Assembly (NCBI RefSeq): GCF_001006785.1
Contig: NZ_CDHO01000003.1
Location: 62,001-126,000, forward strand
Direction: 5' to 3'
Origin: Hyphomicrobium_B sp001006785
GTDB taxonomy: Bacteria > Pseudomonadota > Alphaproteobacteria > Rhizobiales > Hyphomicrobiaceae
DNA length: 64,000 bases
In this document: piece after piece, positions 16,490-33,444 of the stretch
How positions within the stretch are numbered: position 1 is the first letter of the stretch
Layout of the letters: each line of letters opens with the position of its first letter
Translations under genes and position numbers: made by a program
Notes under the pieces: generated by a model
What the model saw: only the letters and a program-made list of their open reading frames with translations
Database searches by the model: none
What the model was told of the DNA's origin: nothing

Positions 16490-17314
16490 CTACTTCTTCG
16501 CCTTCTGGCGCGAGCGTACGATGTATTTGGTCGTGGTCTTGTTCTTGCGCGTCTTGAAGCCCTTGGTCGGCTTGCCCCAGGGCGTCGCCCAGTGCTTACC
16601 GCCCTTGGTACGGCCACCGTTCGGGTGATCGACCGGGTTCATCGCAATCGAGCGAACCGTCGGACGACGGCCGAGCAAACGCGTGCGGCCGGCCTTGCCA
16701 ACCACAGTGTTCATGTGATCGGGGTTCGACACCGCGCCGACCGTCGCCATGCATTCGGCGCTGACCTTACGCGTCTCGCCCGAGTTGAGGCGAATAACGG
16801 CGAAACCTGAGTCACGGCCGACGAGCTGAACGAACGAGCCCGCGGAACGTGCGATCTGACCACCCTTGCCGGGCTTCATCTCGACGTTATGGACGATCGT
16901 GCCGATCGGCATTGCCGCCAGCGGCATTGCATTGCCCGGCTTCACGTCGACCTTGGTGCCAGCGACGACCGTGTCGCCAACACCGAGACGCTGCGGCGCG
17001 AGGATGTAGGCCTGCGTTCCGTCCTCGTACTTGAGGAGAGCGATGAATGCGGTCCGGTTCGGATCGTATTCAAGGCGCTCGACGGTCGCCGGCGCATCGA
17101 ACTTGCGACGACGGAAGTCGATCCGGCGATAGGCGCGCTTGGCGCCGCCGCCGATGTGGCGCGACGTGATGCGTCCATCGCTGTTGCGGCCGCCCGTCTT
17201 GTTCAGGCCCTCGACGAGAACCTTGACCGGCTTGCCCTTCCACAGCGTCGACTTGTCGACCTGGATCAGGTGGCGGCGTCCGGGCGACGTCGGGTTGTAT
17301 GTCTTAAGCGCCAT
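16490..17314 (-). CDS. rplB: 50S ribosomal protein L2
   Basis: Peptidyl-transferase-centre protein. 274 residues with the signature MNPVDHPNGGRTKGGKHW-type segment around residue 225 containing the functionally important His of DHPNGG. C-terminal end is Lys/Arg-rich. Confidence 0.98.
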   Translation of the reverse strand: MALKTYNPTSPGRRHLIQVDKSTLWKGKPVKVLVEGLNKTGGRNSDGRITSRHIGGGAKRAYRRIDFRRRKFDAPATVERLEYDPNRTAFIALLKYEDGTQAYILAPQRLGVGDTVVAGTKVDVKPGNAMPLAAMPIGTIVHNVEMKPGKGGQIARSAGSFVQLVGRDSGFAVIRLNSGETRKVSAECMATVGAVSNPDHMNTVVGKAGRTRLLGRRPTVRSIAMNPVDHPNGGRTKGGKHWATPWGKPTKGFKTRKNKTTTKYIVRSRQKAKK

Positions 17315-17326
17315 GATGCGTTTCCC

Positions 17327-17623
17327 TTAGAGCCCTGTCGTCACGTCGATCGAATGACCGCTCTCGAGCGTCACGACGGCCCTCTTCGTATCGCTCAACA
17401 CGGCTTTGACGCCGCGGAACGCCTTCAGCTTGCCCTTGCGAACGATCGTGTTCACCGACTTGACCTTGACCTTGAAGAGGGTCTCGATCGCGTTCTTGAT
17501 CTCGGTCTTCGTTGCGTCAGGCTTGACCTTGAAGATCACCTGGTTGGCTTCGGACGCAAGCGTTGCCTTTTCCGTGATGACCGGCGCAACGATGACGTCG
17601 TAAGCGGAGCGTTTCGTCGTCAT
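17327..17623 (-). CDS. rplW: 50S ribosomal protein L23
   Basis: Exit-tunnel protein that docks trigger factor and SRP. 98 residues: YDVIVAPVITEKATL start and NTIVRKGKLKAFRGVK centre. Its ATG overlaps the rplD stop by four bases. Confidence 0.97.
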   Translation of the reverse strand: MTTKRSAYDVIVAPVITEKATLASEANQVIFKVKPDATKTEIKNAIETLFKVKVKSVNTIVRKGKLKAFRGVKAVLSDTKRAVVTLESGHSIDVTTGL

Positions 17624-18237
17624 TTGAACCGCGCCTCCAGCGCTGCAACGGCCGCGCGGGTCAGCACCAGCTTCCTACGACGCAGAATGTCGTAGACGTT
17701 GATACCCTGAACCGGGAGCACGTCGATATTCGGAATGTTGCGCGCCGCGCGTGCGAACGTCGGCTCGAGCTCGGCGCCGTCGATGATCAGAGCGTTGTCG
17801 AGCGACAGCTTTGCGAACTGTGCCTTCAGCGCGCCGGTCTTGCCTTCCGACGTTGCCTTGTCGATGACGACGATCTCGCCGGCCTTCGCCTTCGAAGAGA
17901 GAGCGTGGCGAAGAGCCAGCGCGCGAACCTTCTTCGGCAGCTCGATCGCGTGCGAACGAGGCTTCGGACCGAACGCCTTGCCGCCGCCGCGGAACTGCGG
18001 AGCCGACTTGTCGCCGTGACGTGCGCCGCCCGTGCCCTTCTGTTTCGTCATCTTCTTGCCGGTGACGGCAACTTCCGAACGATCCTGGGCGTGATGCGTG
18101 CCTGCCATGCGCTTCAGAGTCTGATAGCGCACCATGCGGTGAATGAGATCGTTGCGGACCTCGAGACCGAAGATCTCGTCGGCGAGATCGATGTCGCCAG
18201 CCTTGCTGGCGTCGAGGTTCGTGACTTCAGCTTTCAT
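17620..18237 (-). CDS. rplD: 50S ribosomal protein L4
   Basis: Tunnel-constriction protein and, in E. coli, autoregulator of the S10 operon. 205 residues; start MKAEVTNLDASKAG at 18237, sharing one base with the rplC stop (TGATG). A longer frame upstream is only rplC sequence in another phase. Tunnel-loop segment KMTKQKGTGGARHGDKSAPQ is intact. Confidence 0.97.
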   Translation of the reverse strand: MKAEVTNLDASKAGDIDLADEIFGLEVRNDLIHRMVRYQTLKRMAGTHHAQDRSEVAVTGKKMTKQKGTGGARHGDKSAPQFRGGGKAFGPKPRSHAIELPKKVRALALRHALSSKAKAGEIVVIDKATSEGKTGALKAQFAKLSLDNALIIDGAELEPTFARAARNIPNIDVLPVQGINVYDILRRRKLVLTRAAVAALEARFK

Positions 18238-18938
18238 CACGCGCCTTCCTTCTTCGCTTCGCCGCGGGGCGTGAATGCGCCCGGCTTCGGCAGATCCGCC
18301 GGAGCGGCCTTCTTCACCGCGTCGCGAACGATGACCCAACCGCCCTTCGAGCCCGGAACAGCGCCGCGCACCATGACCAGACCGCGAGCCTTGTCGATCT
18401 TGGCGACGACGAGGTTCTGCGTCGTGACGCGCTCGTCGCCGAGATGACCGGCCATCTTCTTGCCCTTGAACACCTTGCCCGGGTCCTGGCGCTGACCGGT
18501 CGAACCGTGCGCGCGGTGCGTGACCGAGACGCCGTGCGTTGCGCGCAAGCCGCCGAAGTTCCAGCGCTTCATTGCGCCCTGGAAGCCCTTGCCCTGCGTG
18601 GTGCCCGTGACGTCCACGAATTGACCCGGAACGAAGTGGTCAGCCGTGATTTCGGCGCCAACATCGATCAGGTTCTCAGGACTGACACGAAACTCTGCAA
18701 TCTTGCGCTTCGGCTCGACTTCAGCTTTCGCGAACGTGCCGCGATCAGCTTTCGTCAGCCGCGAAGGCTTGCGCGTTCCACCACCGACCTGGATGGCGGT
18801 GTAGCCGTTCTTTTCAACCGTGCGATGCGAGAGAACCTGCAGGTTCTCGAGCCTCAGCACGGTCACAGGGACATGCTCGCCTGCATCGGTAAAGATGCGG
18901 GTCATGCCGACCTTCTGTGCAATTACCCCGGAACGCAT
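18237..18938 (-). CDS. rplC: 50S ribosomal protein L3
   Basis: Early-assembly 50S protein near the peptidyl-transferase centre. Start set at the second ATG (MRSGVIAQKVGMTRIF), which has AGGA six bases upstream and matches the standard alphaproteobacterial N-terminus; an ATG two codons earlier overlaps that ribosome site. Contains KRWNFGGLRATHGVSVTHRAHG, whose glutamine-methylation region (GSTGQRQDPG) is conserved. Confidence 0.97.
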   Translation of the reverse strand: MRSGVIAQKVGMTRIFTDAGEHVPVTVLRLENLQVLSHRTVEKNGYTAIQVGGGTRKPSRLTKADRGTFAKAEVEPKRKIAEFRVSPENLIDVGAEITADHFVPGQFVDVTGTTQGKGFQGAMKRWNFGGLRATHGVSVTHRAHGSTGQRQDPGKVFKGKKMAGHLGDERVTTQNLVVAKIDKARGLVMVRGAVPGSKGGWVIVRDAVKKAAPADLPKPGAFTPRGEAKKEGA

Positions 18939-19001
18939 GTGCATTCCTTCCTATCGTTGGGGCCATTCGCGTTACCGCCAGAGGGCCCAAAAAAACTTGG
19001 T

Positions 19002-19310
19002 TTAAAGTTTGATCTCGACGTCGACACCGGCGGCAAGGTCAAGCTTCATCAATGCGTCGACCGTCTGCGGCGTCGGATCGACGATGTCGAGGAGACGCTT
19101 GTGAGTCCGCATTTCGAACTGCTCACGGCTCTTCTTGTCGATGTGCGGCGAACGGTTGACCGTAAAACGCTCGATGCGGGTCGGCAGCGGAATCGGACCA
19201 CGAACCTCAGCACCGGTGCGTTTAGCCGTATTCACGATCTCACGGGTCGATGCATCGAGAATACGATGATCGAACGCCTTGAGCCGGATGCGGATGTTTT
19301 GGCCGTGCAT
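19002..19310 (-). CDS. rpsJ: 30S ribosomal protein S10 (NusE)
   Basis: Small-subunit head protein that also acts as NusE in antitermination. 102 residues: IRIRLKAFDHRILDASTREI and the loop VRGPIPLPTRIERFTVNRSPH. First gene of the S10 block, separated from tuf by 57 bases with a strong hairpin. Confidence 0.98.
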   Translation of the reverse strand: MHGQNIRIRLKAFDHRILDASTREIVNTAKRTGAEVRGPIPLPTRIERFTVNRSPHIDKKSREQFEMRTHKRLLDIVDPTPQTVDALMKLDLAAGVDVEIKL

Positions 19311-19330
19311 TGCTTTGCTCCACTCTCCCC

Positions 19331-19356
19331 CTCCCCGCCGCGGTTACGGCGGGGAG
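19331..19356. repeat. GC-rich hairpin between tuf and rpsJ (half-unit of the palindromic repeat)
   Basis: Perfect ten-base arms CTCCCCGCCG and CGGCGGGGAG with a six-base loop. The CTCCCCGC/GCGGGGAG core matches the arm hairpins of the repeats at 4940-5039 and 28438-28534. On the minus strand it is followed by G-rich sequence, not T residues, so it is not an intrinsic terminator. Confidence 0.7.
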
Positions 19357-19367
19357 AAGGAAAACCC

Positions 19368-20576
19368 CTACTCGATGATCTTCGTGACGACGCCGGCGCC
19401 AACCGTACGGCCGCCTTCGCGGATCGCGAAGCGCACCTTCTCTTCCATGGCGATCGGCGAGACGAGCTCAACGGTAACCGAGACGTTGTCGCCCGGCATG
19501 ACCATTTCCGTGCCTTCGGCCAACTTGACGGTGCCCGTCACGTCGGTCGTGCGGAAGTAGAACTGCGGACGATAGTTCGTGAAGAACGGCGTATGACGGC
19601 CGCCTTCTTCCTTGTTCAGGATGTACGCCTCAGCCGTAAACTTCTTGTGCGGCTTGACGGAGCCCGGCTTGCAGAGAACCTGGCCACGCTCGACGGCTTC
19701 CTTGTCGATGCCGCGCAGGAGGCAGCCCACGTTGTCGCCAGCCTCGCCCGAGTCGAGCAGCTTGCGGAACATTTCGACGCCCGTGACGACCGACTTCTGC
19801 GTGTCGCGGATGCCGACGATCTCGACTTCTTCGCCAACCTTGATGACGCCGCGTTCGATACGGCCGGTGACGACGGTACCGCGACCCGAGATCGAGAACA
19901 CGTCTTCGATCGGCATCAGGAACGGCTGATCCTTCGGACGCTCCGGGATCGGGATGAAGCTGTCCATCGCCTCATAAAGCTTGATGATGGCTTCGTCGGC
20001 GAGCGGGCCTTTCTCACCGTTGAGCGCCTTGACGGCGGCGCCGCGGATGACCGGGGTGTCATCGCCCGGGAAGTTGTACTTCGAGAGAAGCTCACGAACT
20101 TCCATTTCGACGAGGTCGAGGAGCTCTTCGTCTTCGACGATGTCGCACTTGTTCAGGAACACGACGATCTTCGGCACGCCGACCTGGCGGGCGAGAAGAA
20201 TGTGCTCACGCGTCTGCGGCATCGGGCCGTCAACGGCCGAGACGACGAGGATCGCGCCGTCCATCTGCGCAGCGCCCGTGATCATGTTCTTCACGTAGTC
20301 GGCGTGGCCTGGGCAGTCGACGTGCGCATAGTGACGGTTCGGCGTCGCGTATTCGACGTGCGACGTGGCGATCGTCAGAATCTTCGTCGGGTCGCGGCGA
20401 CCCTGAGACTCGGAGGCCTTCGCAACTTCGTCATACGCAATCGACGTCGACGTCCAGCCGCGATCGGCCGAAACCTTCGTCAACGCTGCGGTCAGCGTCG
20501 TCTTACCATGGTCGACGTGTCCAATCGTGCCGACGTTGCAGTGCGGCTTGTTCCGCTCAAATTTCGCTTTGGCCAT
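19368..20576 (-). CDS. tuf: Elongation factor Tu with non-canonical switch I
   Basis: GTPase that delivers aminoacyl-tRNA to the ribosome. P-loop GHVDHGKT (19-26), DCPGHADY (87-94, catalytic His91) and NKCD (142-145) are intact, and domains II and III are normal, ending GRTVGAGVVTKIIE. Switch I (about 41-70) is odd: the near-universal ARGITI is replaced by GRRDPTKILTIATSHVEY. The magnesium-binding Thr survives as Thr68 in LTI, but the preceding Arg-Gly is Lys-Ile and several extra residues are present, so the protein is 402 residues against about 394-396. The neighbouring fusA has a normal RGITI. It is the only tuf in the window; the usual second alphaproteobacterial position, upstream of tRNA-Trp/secE, is empty. 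Confidence 0.95.
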   Translation of the reverse strand: MAKAKFERNKPHCNVGTIGHVDHGKTTLTAALTKVSADRGWTSTSIAYDEVAKASESQGRRDPTKILTIATSHVEYATPNRHYAHVDCPGHADYVKNMITGAAQMDGAILVVSAVDGPMPQTREHILLARQVGVPKIVVFLNKCDIVEDEELLDLVEMEVRELLSKYNFPGDDTPVIRGAAVKALNGEKGPLADEAIIKLYEAMDSFIPIPERPKDQPFLMPIEDVFSISGRGTVVTGRIERGVIKVGEEVEIVGIRDTQKSVVTGVEMFRKLLDSGEAGDNVGCLLRGIDKEAVERGQVLCKPGSVKPHKKFTAEAYILNKEEGGRHTPFFTNYRPQFYFRTTDVTGTVKLAEGTEMVMPGDNVSVTVELVSPIAMEEKVRFAIREGGRTVGAGVVTKIIE

Positions 20577-20641
20577 CGTTGGCTCTCCTCAGTCTTCCTT
20601 ACTCGGCCCCGGCTCTCACCGGAGATCTCTCAAAAATGTCT

Positions 20642-22732
20642 TCAGGCGTACTTAGCTTTAACCTCGTCCGCGACGTTACGCGGAACGTCCGCGTAATGCG
20701 CAAACTGCATCGTGTACTGCGCGCGACCTGTCGACATCGAACGCAGCGTATTGATGTAGCCGAACATGTTGGCGAGCGGGACATACGCACGGATGACCGT
20801 CGCGTTGCCGCGCATCTCCTGCGTGCGGATCTGACCGCGCCGCGAGTTAATGTCGCCGATGATACCGCCGACGAATTCGCCCGGCGACACGACTTCGACG
20901 TCCATGACGGGCTCGAGAATCTTGACGCCCGCCTTTTCGCAGCCTTCCTTCATGGCGGCGCGCGTCGCGATTTCGAATGCGATCGCGGACGAGTCCACTT
21001 CGTGGAACGCGCCGTCATAGAGGTTGACCTTCATGTCGACCATCGGGAAGCCGATCAGGATACCGTTGTCCCAGACCGACTTGACGCCCTTTTCGACGCC
21101 CGGAATGTATTCCTTCGGGATCGAACCGCCGACGATCGTCGTCGAGAATTCGTTGCCCTTACCGACTTCGTTCGGCTCGAGCTTCAGCTTGACGCGCGCG
21201 AACTGCCCCGTGCCGCCCGTCTGCTTCTTATGCGTGTAATCGATCTCGGTCGGACGAGCGAGCGTTTCGCGGTAGGCGACCTGCGGTGCGCCGGTCATCG
21301 CTTCAACGCCATACGTGCGCTTCAGGATATCGACTTTGATGTCGAGATGAAGTTCGCCCATGCCCTTGAGGATCGTCTCGCCGGACTCGGGGTGAACCGA
21401 GACGCGGAAGGACGGATCTTCGAGCGACATCGTATTGAGCGCGATCGCCATCTTCTCCTGATCGGCCTTCGTCTTCGGCTCGATCTTCATTTCGATGACG
21501 GGTTCCGGGAACTCCATCTTTTCGAGAATGACAGGCTTCGACGGATCGCAGAGCGTTTCGCCCGTACGCGTGTCCTTCAGACCCTGCAGAGCGACGATGT
21601 CGCCAGCATAGGCTTCTTTGATTTCTTCGCGGTCGGCGGCGTGCATCAGATACATGCGGCCGGCGCGCTCTTTCTTGTCGCGCGACGTGTTAGCGAGCGC
21701 CATGCCCTGCTCGAGCTTGCCCGAGTAGATGCGGCAGAACGTGATCGAGCCGACGTGCTCGAAGCTCATGATCTTGAAGGCGATCAGCGACAGCGGCTCG
21801 CTGTCGGAAGGCTTGCGAAGAAGATCTTCGCCAGTCTTCGGATCGATACCCTTATAAGCTTCACGATCGACAGGCGACGGCAGGAAGTCGACGACGGCGT
21901 CGAGCAGCGGCTGCACGCCCTTGTTCTTGAAGGCCGAACCGCAGAACATCGGGTAGAACGCGCCCTTGACGGTCGCCTTGCGGATGAGCTTGCGAAGCGT
22001 ATCGGCATCCGGCTCGTTGCCTTCGAGGAACGCCTCAAGCGCGGCATCGTCCATTTCGACGGCGGCTTCGATCATCGCCGCGCGGAATTCGTTGGCCTTA
22101 TCGACGAGATCAGCAGGGATCTCGCCCTCGGTCATCTTTGCGTCTTTCGCGTCACCATCCCAGGTGTACGCCTTCATCTTGATGAGATCGACGACGCCGC
22201 GGAAATTCGACTCAGCGCCGATCGGAATCTGCAGCGGAACCGGACGCGCGCCGAGTTTCGTCTTGATGTCTTCGACGCACATGTAGAAGTCGGCGCCGGT
22301 CTTATCCATCTTGTTGGCGAAGATAACGCGCGGGACGTTATACTTGTCGCCTTGGCGCCAGACGGTTTCCGTCTGCGGTTCGACGCCCTGGTTCGAGTCA
22401 AGAACGCAAACCGCGCCATCGAGCACGCGCAGCGAACGCTCGACTTCGATCGTGAAGTCGACGTGGCCTGGGGTGTCGATGATGTTCAGGCGGCGCTTCT
22501 TGCCGTCGCGGCCAACCCAGAAACAGGTCGTCGCGGCCGACGTGATCGTGATGCCGCGCTCGGCTTCCTGATCCATGAAGTCCATCGTCGCGGCGCCGTC
22601 ATGGACTTCGCCGATCTTGTAGGACTTGCCGGTGAAATAGAGAATCCGCTCCGTAGTCGTGGTCTTTCCAGCATCAATGTGAGCCATGATGCCGAAATTG
22701 CGGTAATCCTCGATCGGGTACTGTCGGGCCAT
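20642..22732 (-). CDS. fusA: Elongation factor G
   Basis: Translocation GTPase. 696 residues in five domains: P-loop AHIDAGKT (17-24), switch I RGITI (59-63), DTPGHVDF and NKMDKTGADF, and domain IV with HEVDSSAIAFEIA. All canonical. Between rpsG and tuf in str-operon order, with 65 bases before tuf. Confidence 0.98.
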   Translation of the reverse strand: MARQYPIEDYRNFGIMAHIDAGKTTTTERILYFTGKSYKIGEVHDGAATMDFMDQEAERGITITSAATTCFWVGRDGKKRRLNIIDTPGHVDFTIEVERSLRVLDGAVCVLDSNQGVEPQTETVWRQGDKYNVPRVIFANKMDKTGADFYMCVEDIKTKLGARPVPLQIPIGAESNFRGVVDLIKMKAYTWDGDAKDAKMTEGEIPADLVDKANEFRAAMIEAAVEMDDAALEAFLEGNEPDADTLRKLIRKATVKGAFYPMFCGSAFKNKGVQPLLDAVVDFLPSPVDREAYKGIDPKTGEDLLRKPSDSEPLSLIAFKIMSFEHVGSITFCRIYSGKLEQGMALANTSRDKKERAGRMYLMHAADREEIKEAYAGDIVALQGLKDTRTGETLCDPSKPVILEKMEFPEPVIEMKIEPKTKADQEKMAIALNTMSLEDPSFRVSVHPESGETILKGMGELHLDIKVDILKRTYGVEAMTGAPQVAYRETLARPTEIDYTHKKQTGGTGQFARVKLKLEPNEVGKGNEFSTTIVGGSIPKEYIPGVEKGVKSVWDNGILIGFPMVDMKVNLYDGAFHEVDSSAIAFEIATRAAMKEGCEKAGVKILEPVMDVEVVSPGEFVGGIIGDINSRRGQIRTQEMRGNATVIRAYVPLANMFGYINTLRSMSTGRAQYTMQFAHYADVPRNVADEVKAKYA

Positions 22733-22763
22733 TGGGTGCCTCGAAAATCCTTAAAAGTCTGTC

Positions 22764-23234
22764 CTACCAGCGGTAGTGCGAGAAGGCGCGGTTGGCTTCC
22801 GCCATCTTGTGCGTGTCTTCGCGCTTCTTGACGGCGGTGCCGCGATTGTTTGCTGCATCGAGCAATTCGCCCGAAAGCTTGTCGATCAGGGTCGACTCGT
22901 TGCGCGAACGTGCGGCAGCGATGAGCCAACGGATCGCGAGAGCCTGACGGCGCTCGTTACGAACTTCGACCGGCACCTGATACGTGGCGCCACCGACGCG
23001 GCGAGAACGCACCTCGACCGCCGGCATGACGTTGTCGAGCGCCTGACGGAAGAGATCGAGCGGGTTCGCCTTGCCCTTCTGTTCCATCTTATCGAACGCA
23101 CCATAAACCATGCGCTCAGCGACGGACTTCTTTCCGTGCTCCATCACCGCGTTCATGAACTTGGTGACGACGAGGTCGTTGAACTTCGGATCCGGGATCA
23201 CTTCCCGCTTTTGCGCCGCGTGACGACGAGACAT
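22764..23234 (-). CDS. rpsG: 30S ribosomal protein S7
   Basis: 16S head-assembly protein and autoregulator of the str operon in E. coli. 156 residues: MSRRHAAQKREVIPDPKFND start, KMAEANRAFSHYRW end. Confidence 0.98.
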   Translation of the reverse strand: MSRRHAAQKREVIPDPKFNDLVVTKFMNAVMEHGKKSVAERMVYGAFDKMEQKGKANPLDLFRQALDNVMPAVEVRSRRVGGATYQVPVEVRNERRQALAIRWLIAAARSRNESTLIDKLSGELLDAANNRGTAVKKREDTHKMAEANRAFSHYRW

Positions 23235-23302
23235 TCTGACTGACCCTTCGCTTCAATTCTGCTTGTGATGGGCCAGACAATCCGGCCCGAAACATCGGCC
23301 GC

Positions 23303-23674
23303 TTACTTCGGCCGCTTCGCACCGTATTTCGAACGCCGCTGACGGCGGGCTGCAACGCCCTGCGTATCGAGCACGCCGCGGACGATGTGATAACGAACGC
23401 CCGGCAAGTCCTTCACGCGGCCGCCGCGGATGAGCACCACAGAGTGCTCCTGCAGGTTATGGCCTTCGCCCGGGATATAGCCGATGACTTCAAAGCCGTT
23501 GGTCAGCCGGATCTTGGCGACCTTACGAAGCGCCGAGTTCGGCTTCTTCGGCGTCGTCGTATAAACGCGCGTGCAGACGCCCCGCTTCTGCGGGCAGGCT
23601 TCCATGTGGCGCGATTTCTCGCGATAGACCGGCTTCACGCGCGGCTTACGGATCAACTGTTGTATCGTCGGCAT
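23303..23674 (-). CDS. rpsL: 30S ribosomal protein S12
   Basis: Decoding-centre protein. 123 residues. The streptomycin-related positions are wild type: Lys in TTTPKKPNSALRK and Lys in GGRVKDLPGVRYH, so the gene predicts streptomycin sensitivity at this locus. First gene of the str block, with a 219-base leader behind a recognisable promoter. Confidence 0.98.
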   Translation of the reverse strand: MPTIQQLIRKPRVKPVYREKSRHMEACPQKRGVCTRVYTTTPKKPNSALRKVAKIRLTNGFEVIGYIPGEGHNLQEHSVVLIRGGRVKDLPGVRYHIVRGVLDTQGVAARRQRRSKYGAKRPK

Positions 23675-24086
23675 TCGCCCAATCCTACTTCATGACCCAT
23701 CCCCACATGGGGATACGCCAAGCAAACCTGCCAGGTGCGAAAGTCGCCCCTGGCATGAAAAAACCAGAGGATCGTGCCGCCCGTTCAGGTGGCAGATCAT
23801 GGCCCGTCGATATGCTCTGCTTTATAAACGGGAGCGTTTAGGCCCAAAATGGCGCTAAGAGCGCCGGACGACCTACCACCTTCCGTGAGAGTGGGCGGAG
23901 CTATATATGCACCCGCAATATTGGTCAACAGCCCGGCCCGCATCGAAAGAGATTATTTTCGCCCGTTCATGCCGAAATCGGCAAATTGAGCTGCGACCGG
24001 TTGTCTGCCCGAAGAATTTACCGCCGTCACCGCAACGTAAATTTAAGCACGCGACGCGCGATGGCTTTGATTCACCCGCCTTGCGC
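23675..24086. other. Non-coding region upstream of rpsL: leader and spacer
   Basis: About 410 bases without a gene. On the minus strand the part 23893 to 23675 is the predicted 5-prime leader of the str transcript; it contains a small hairpin ATCCCC/GGGGAT (23698-23713). The rest up to the rpoC terminator shows no convincing ORF; short reading frames here have no ribosome site or family resemblance. Confidence 0.6.
23900..23928 (-). promoter_or_regulatory. Sigma-70-type promoter for the rpsL (str) transcript
   Basis: On the minus strand: -35 box TTGACC (23923-23928), 17-base spacer, -10 box TATAGC (23900-23905). It is preceded by AT-rich sequence and is the best promoter match in the rpoC-rpsL gap. 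Transcription would start near 23893. Confidence 0.65.
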
Positions 24087-24087
24087 T

Positions 24088-24124
24088 AAAATAGAACGGC
24101 CGCCTCTTGAGGAGACGGCCGTTC
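24088..24124 (-). terminator. Rho-independent terminator after rpoC
   Basis: Minus strand: 13-base stem GAACGGCCGTCTC / GAGGCGGCCGTTC with one G-T wobble and a five-base loop, followed by TATTTTA. It lies 33 bases after the rpoC stop and separates the rpoBC transcript from the str block. Confidence 0.9.
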
Positions 24125-24157
24125 AAACAATCAATCAGCTCAGATCGAAGCCGCGCG

Positions 24158-28378
<4,221 letters not shown>

Positions 28379-28437
28379 CGGCTGTCTCCTCGAGGGCTCA
28401 GCGGGGCAACGCCAGGCCCGTGGAATTTTCAGGCCCT

Positions 28438-28534
28438 CATCCCGCTGGGCGGGAAGAGGGTTCGGGTAAGGGGCAGCAGCGTCGTCGCGTGAGACTGCCC
28501 CTCACCCCGGTCCTCCCCCCGCACGCGGGGAGAG
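28438..28534. repeat. Large imperfect palindromic repeat between rpoB and rpoC
   Basis: Left arm 28441-28476 (CCCGCTGGGCGGGAAGAGGG...AAGGGGCAG) and right arm 28495-28530 (CTGCCCCTCACC...CGCACGCGGGG) form an imperfect inverted repeat around an 18-base spacer. Same plan and consensus as 4940-5039. It fills almost the whole 167-base rpoB-rpoC gap. Confidence 0.8.
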
Positions 28535-28545
28535 GTGAGATTGTG

Positions 28546-32697
<4,152 letters not shown>

Positions 32698-32787
32698 GTC
32701 GGTCCCTTCGTGCTCTCGTATGCGGGGGAGGCCCCGCGATCCAATTTTCGGCCGTCGAGCACCCCGAACTGACGGGGGCGCTCCTGA

Positions 32788-32849
32788 AACGGTTCACCGG
32801 AGGGCCCTTTTCGAGGTTGCTCGAACCTCAGGCCCTCCGGAAAACCGTT
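32788..32849 (-). other. Long hairpin in the rplL-rpoB spacer
   Basis: Nested inverted repeat: ACGGTT, CCGGAGGGCC and GAGGTT on the left pair with AACCTC, GGCCCTCCGG and AACCGT on the right around a five-base loop. In E. coli the equivalent spacer holds an attenuator and an RNase III site; this structure could play that part. No T tract follows. Confidence 0.6.
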
Positions 32850-32910
32850 CTTCATTTGCGCATTCCGACTCTCCTCCACAGAGCCGGCCGGAAGGCGCGG
32901 TATGAATAGA

Positions 32911-32949
32911 CATCGACACCGACCGGGAGCGGCCCGGCCGGTGTCGATG
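32911..32949 (-). terminator. Strong hairpin after rplL (attenuator candidate)
   Basis: Stem CATCGACACCG/CGGTGTCGATG extended by CCGGG/CCCGG, with a five-base loop, starting six bases after the rplL stop on the minus strand. It is followed by TCTATTCAT, a weak T-rich stretch, so a partial terminator between rplJL and rpoBC is likely. Confidence 0.55.
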
Positions 32950-32954
32950 GATCA

Positions 32955-33332
32955 TCACTTCACTTCGACGACGGCGCCCTGATCTTCGAGCTGCTTCTTC
33001 AGCTTCTGGGCTTCGTCCTTCGAAACGCCTTCCTTCACGGTCTTGCCGCCGGCCTCGACGAGGTCCTTGGCTTCCTTCAGGCCGAGACCCGTGATGGCGC
33101 GAACTTCCTTGATGACGTTGATCTTCTTGTCGCCACCCGACTTCAGGATGACGGTGAACTCCGTCTGCTCTTCGGCAGGAGCGGCAGCAGCGCCGGCACC
33201 CGGAGCAGCAGCGACGGCGACAGCAGCAGCGGCCGAAACGCCCCACTTCTCTTCGAGAGCCTTGGCGAGTTCAGCAGCTTCGAGCACGGTGAGGCTCGAC
33301 AGGTCATCAACGATTTTCTCGATCTTCGACAT
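32955..33332 (-). CDS. rplL: 50S ribosomal protein L7/L12
   Basis: Stalk protein that recruits GTPase factors. 125 residues: N-terminal dimerisation helix (residues 1-35), Ala-rich hinge (about 38-55), and C-terminal domain with KSGGDKKINVIKEVRAITGLGLKEAK. Separated from rplJ by 112 bases. Confidence 0.98.
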   Translation of the reverse strand: MSKIEKIVDDLSSLTVLEAAELAKALEEKWGVSAAAAVAVAAAPGAGAAAAPAEEQTEFTVILKSGGDKKINVIKEVRAITGLGLKEAKDLVEAGGKTVKEGVSKDEAQKLKKQLEDQGAVVEVK

Positions 33333-33444
33333 ATATAGTGTCCTTACGGTTTGAACCTAGAGGTTGAGTTGCAGCACCCTGTCCCAGGGCTTGCGCTGCG
33401 TTAGCGTTTGCGGGCTCGAAAGCCCCACAACAGTCGTCAGCCAG

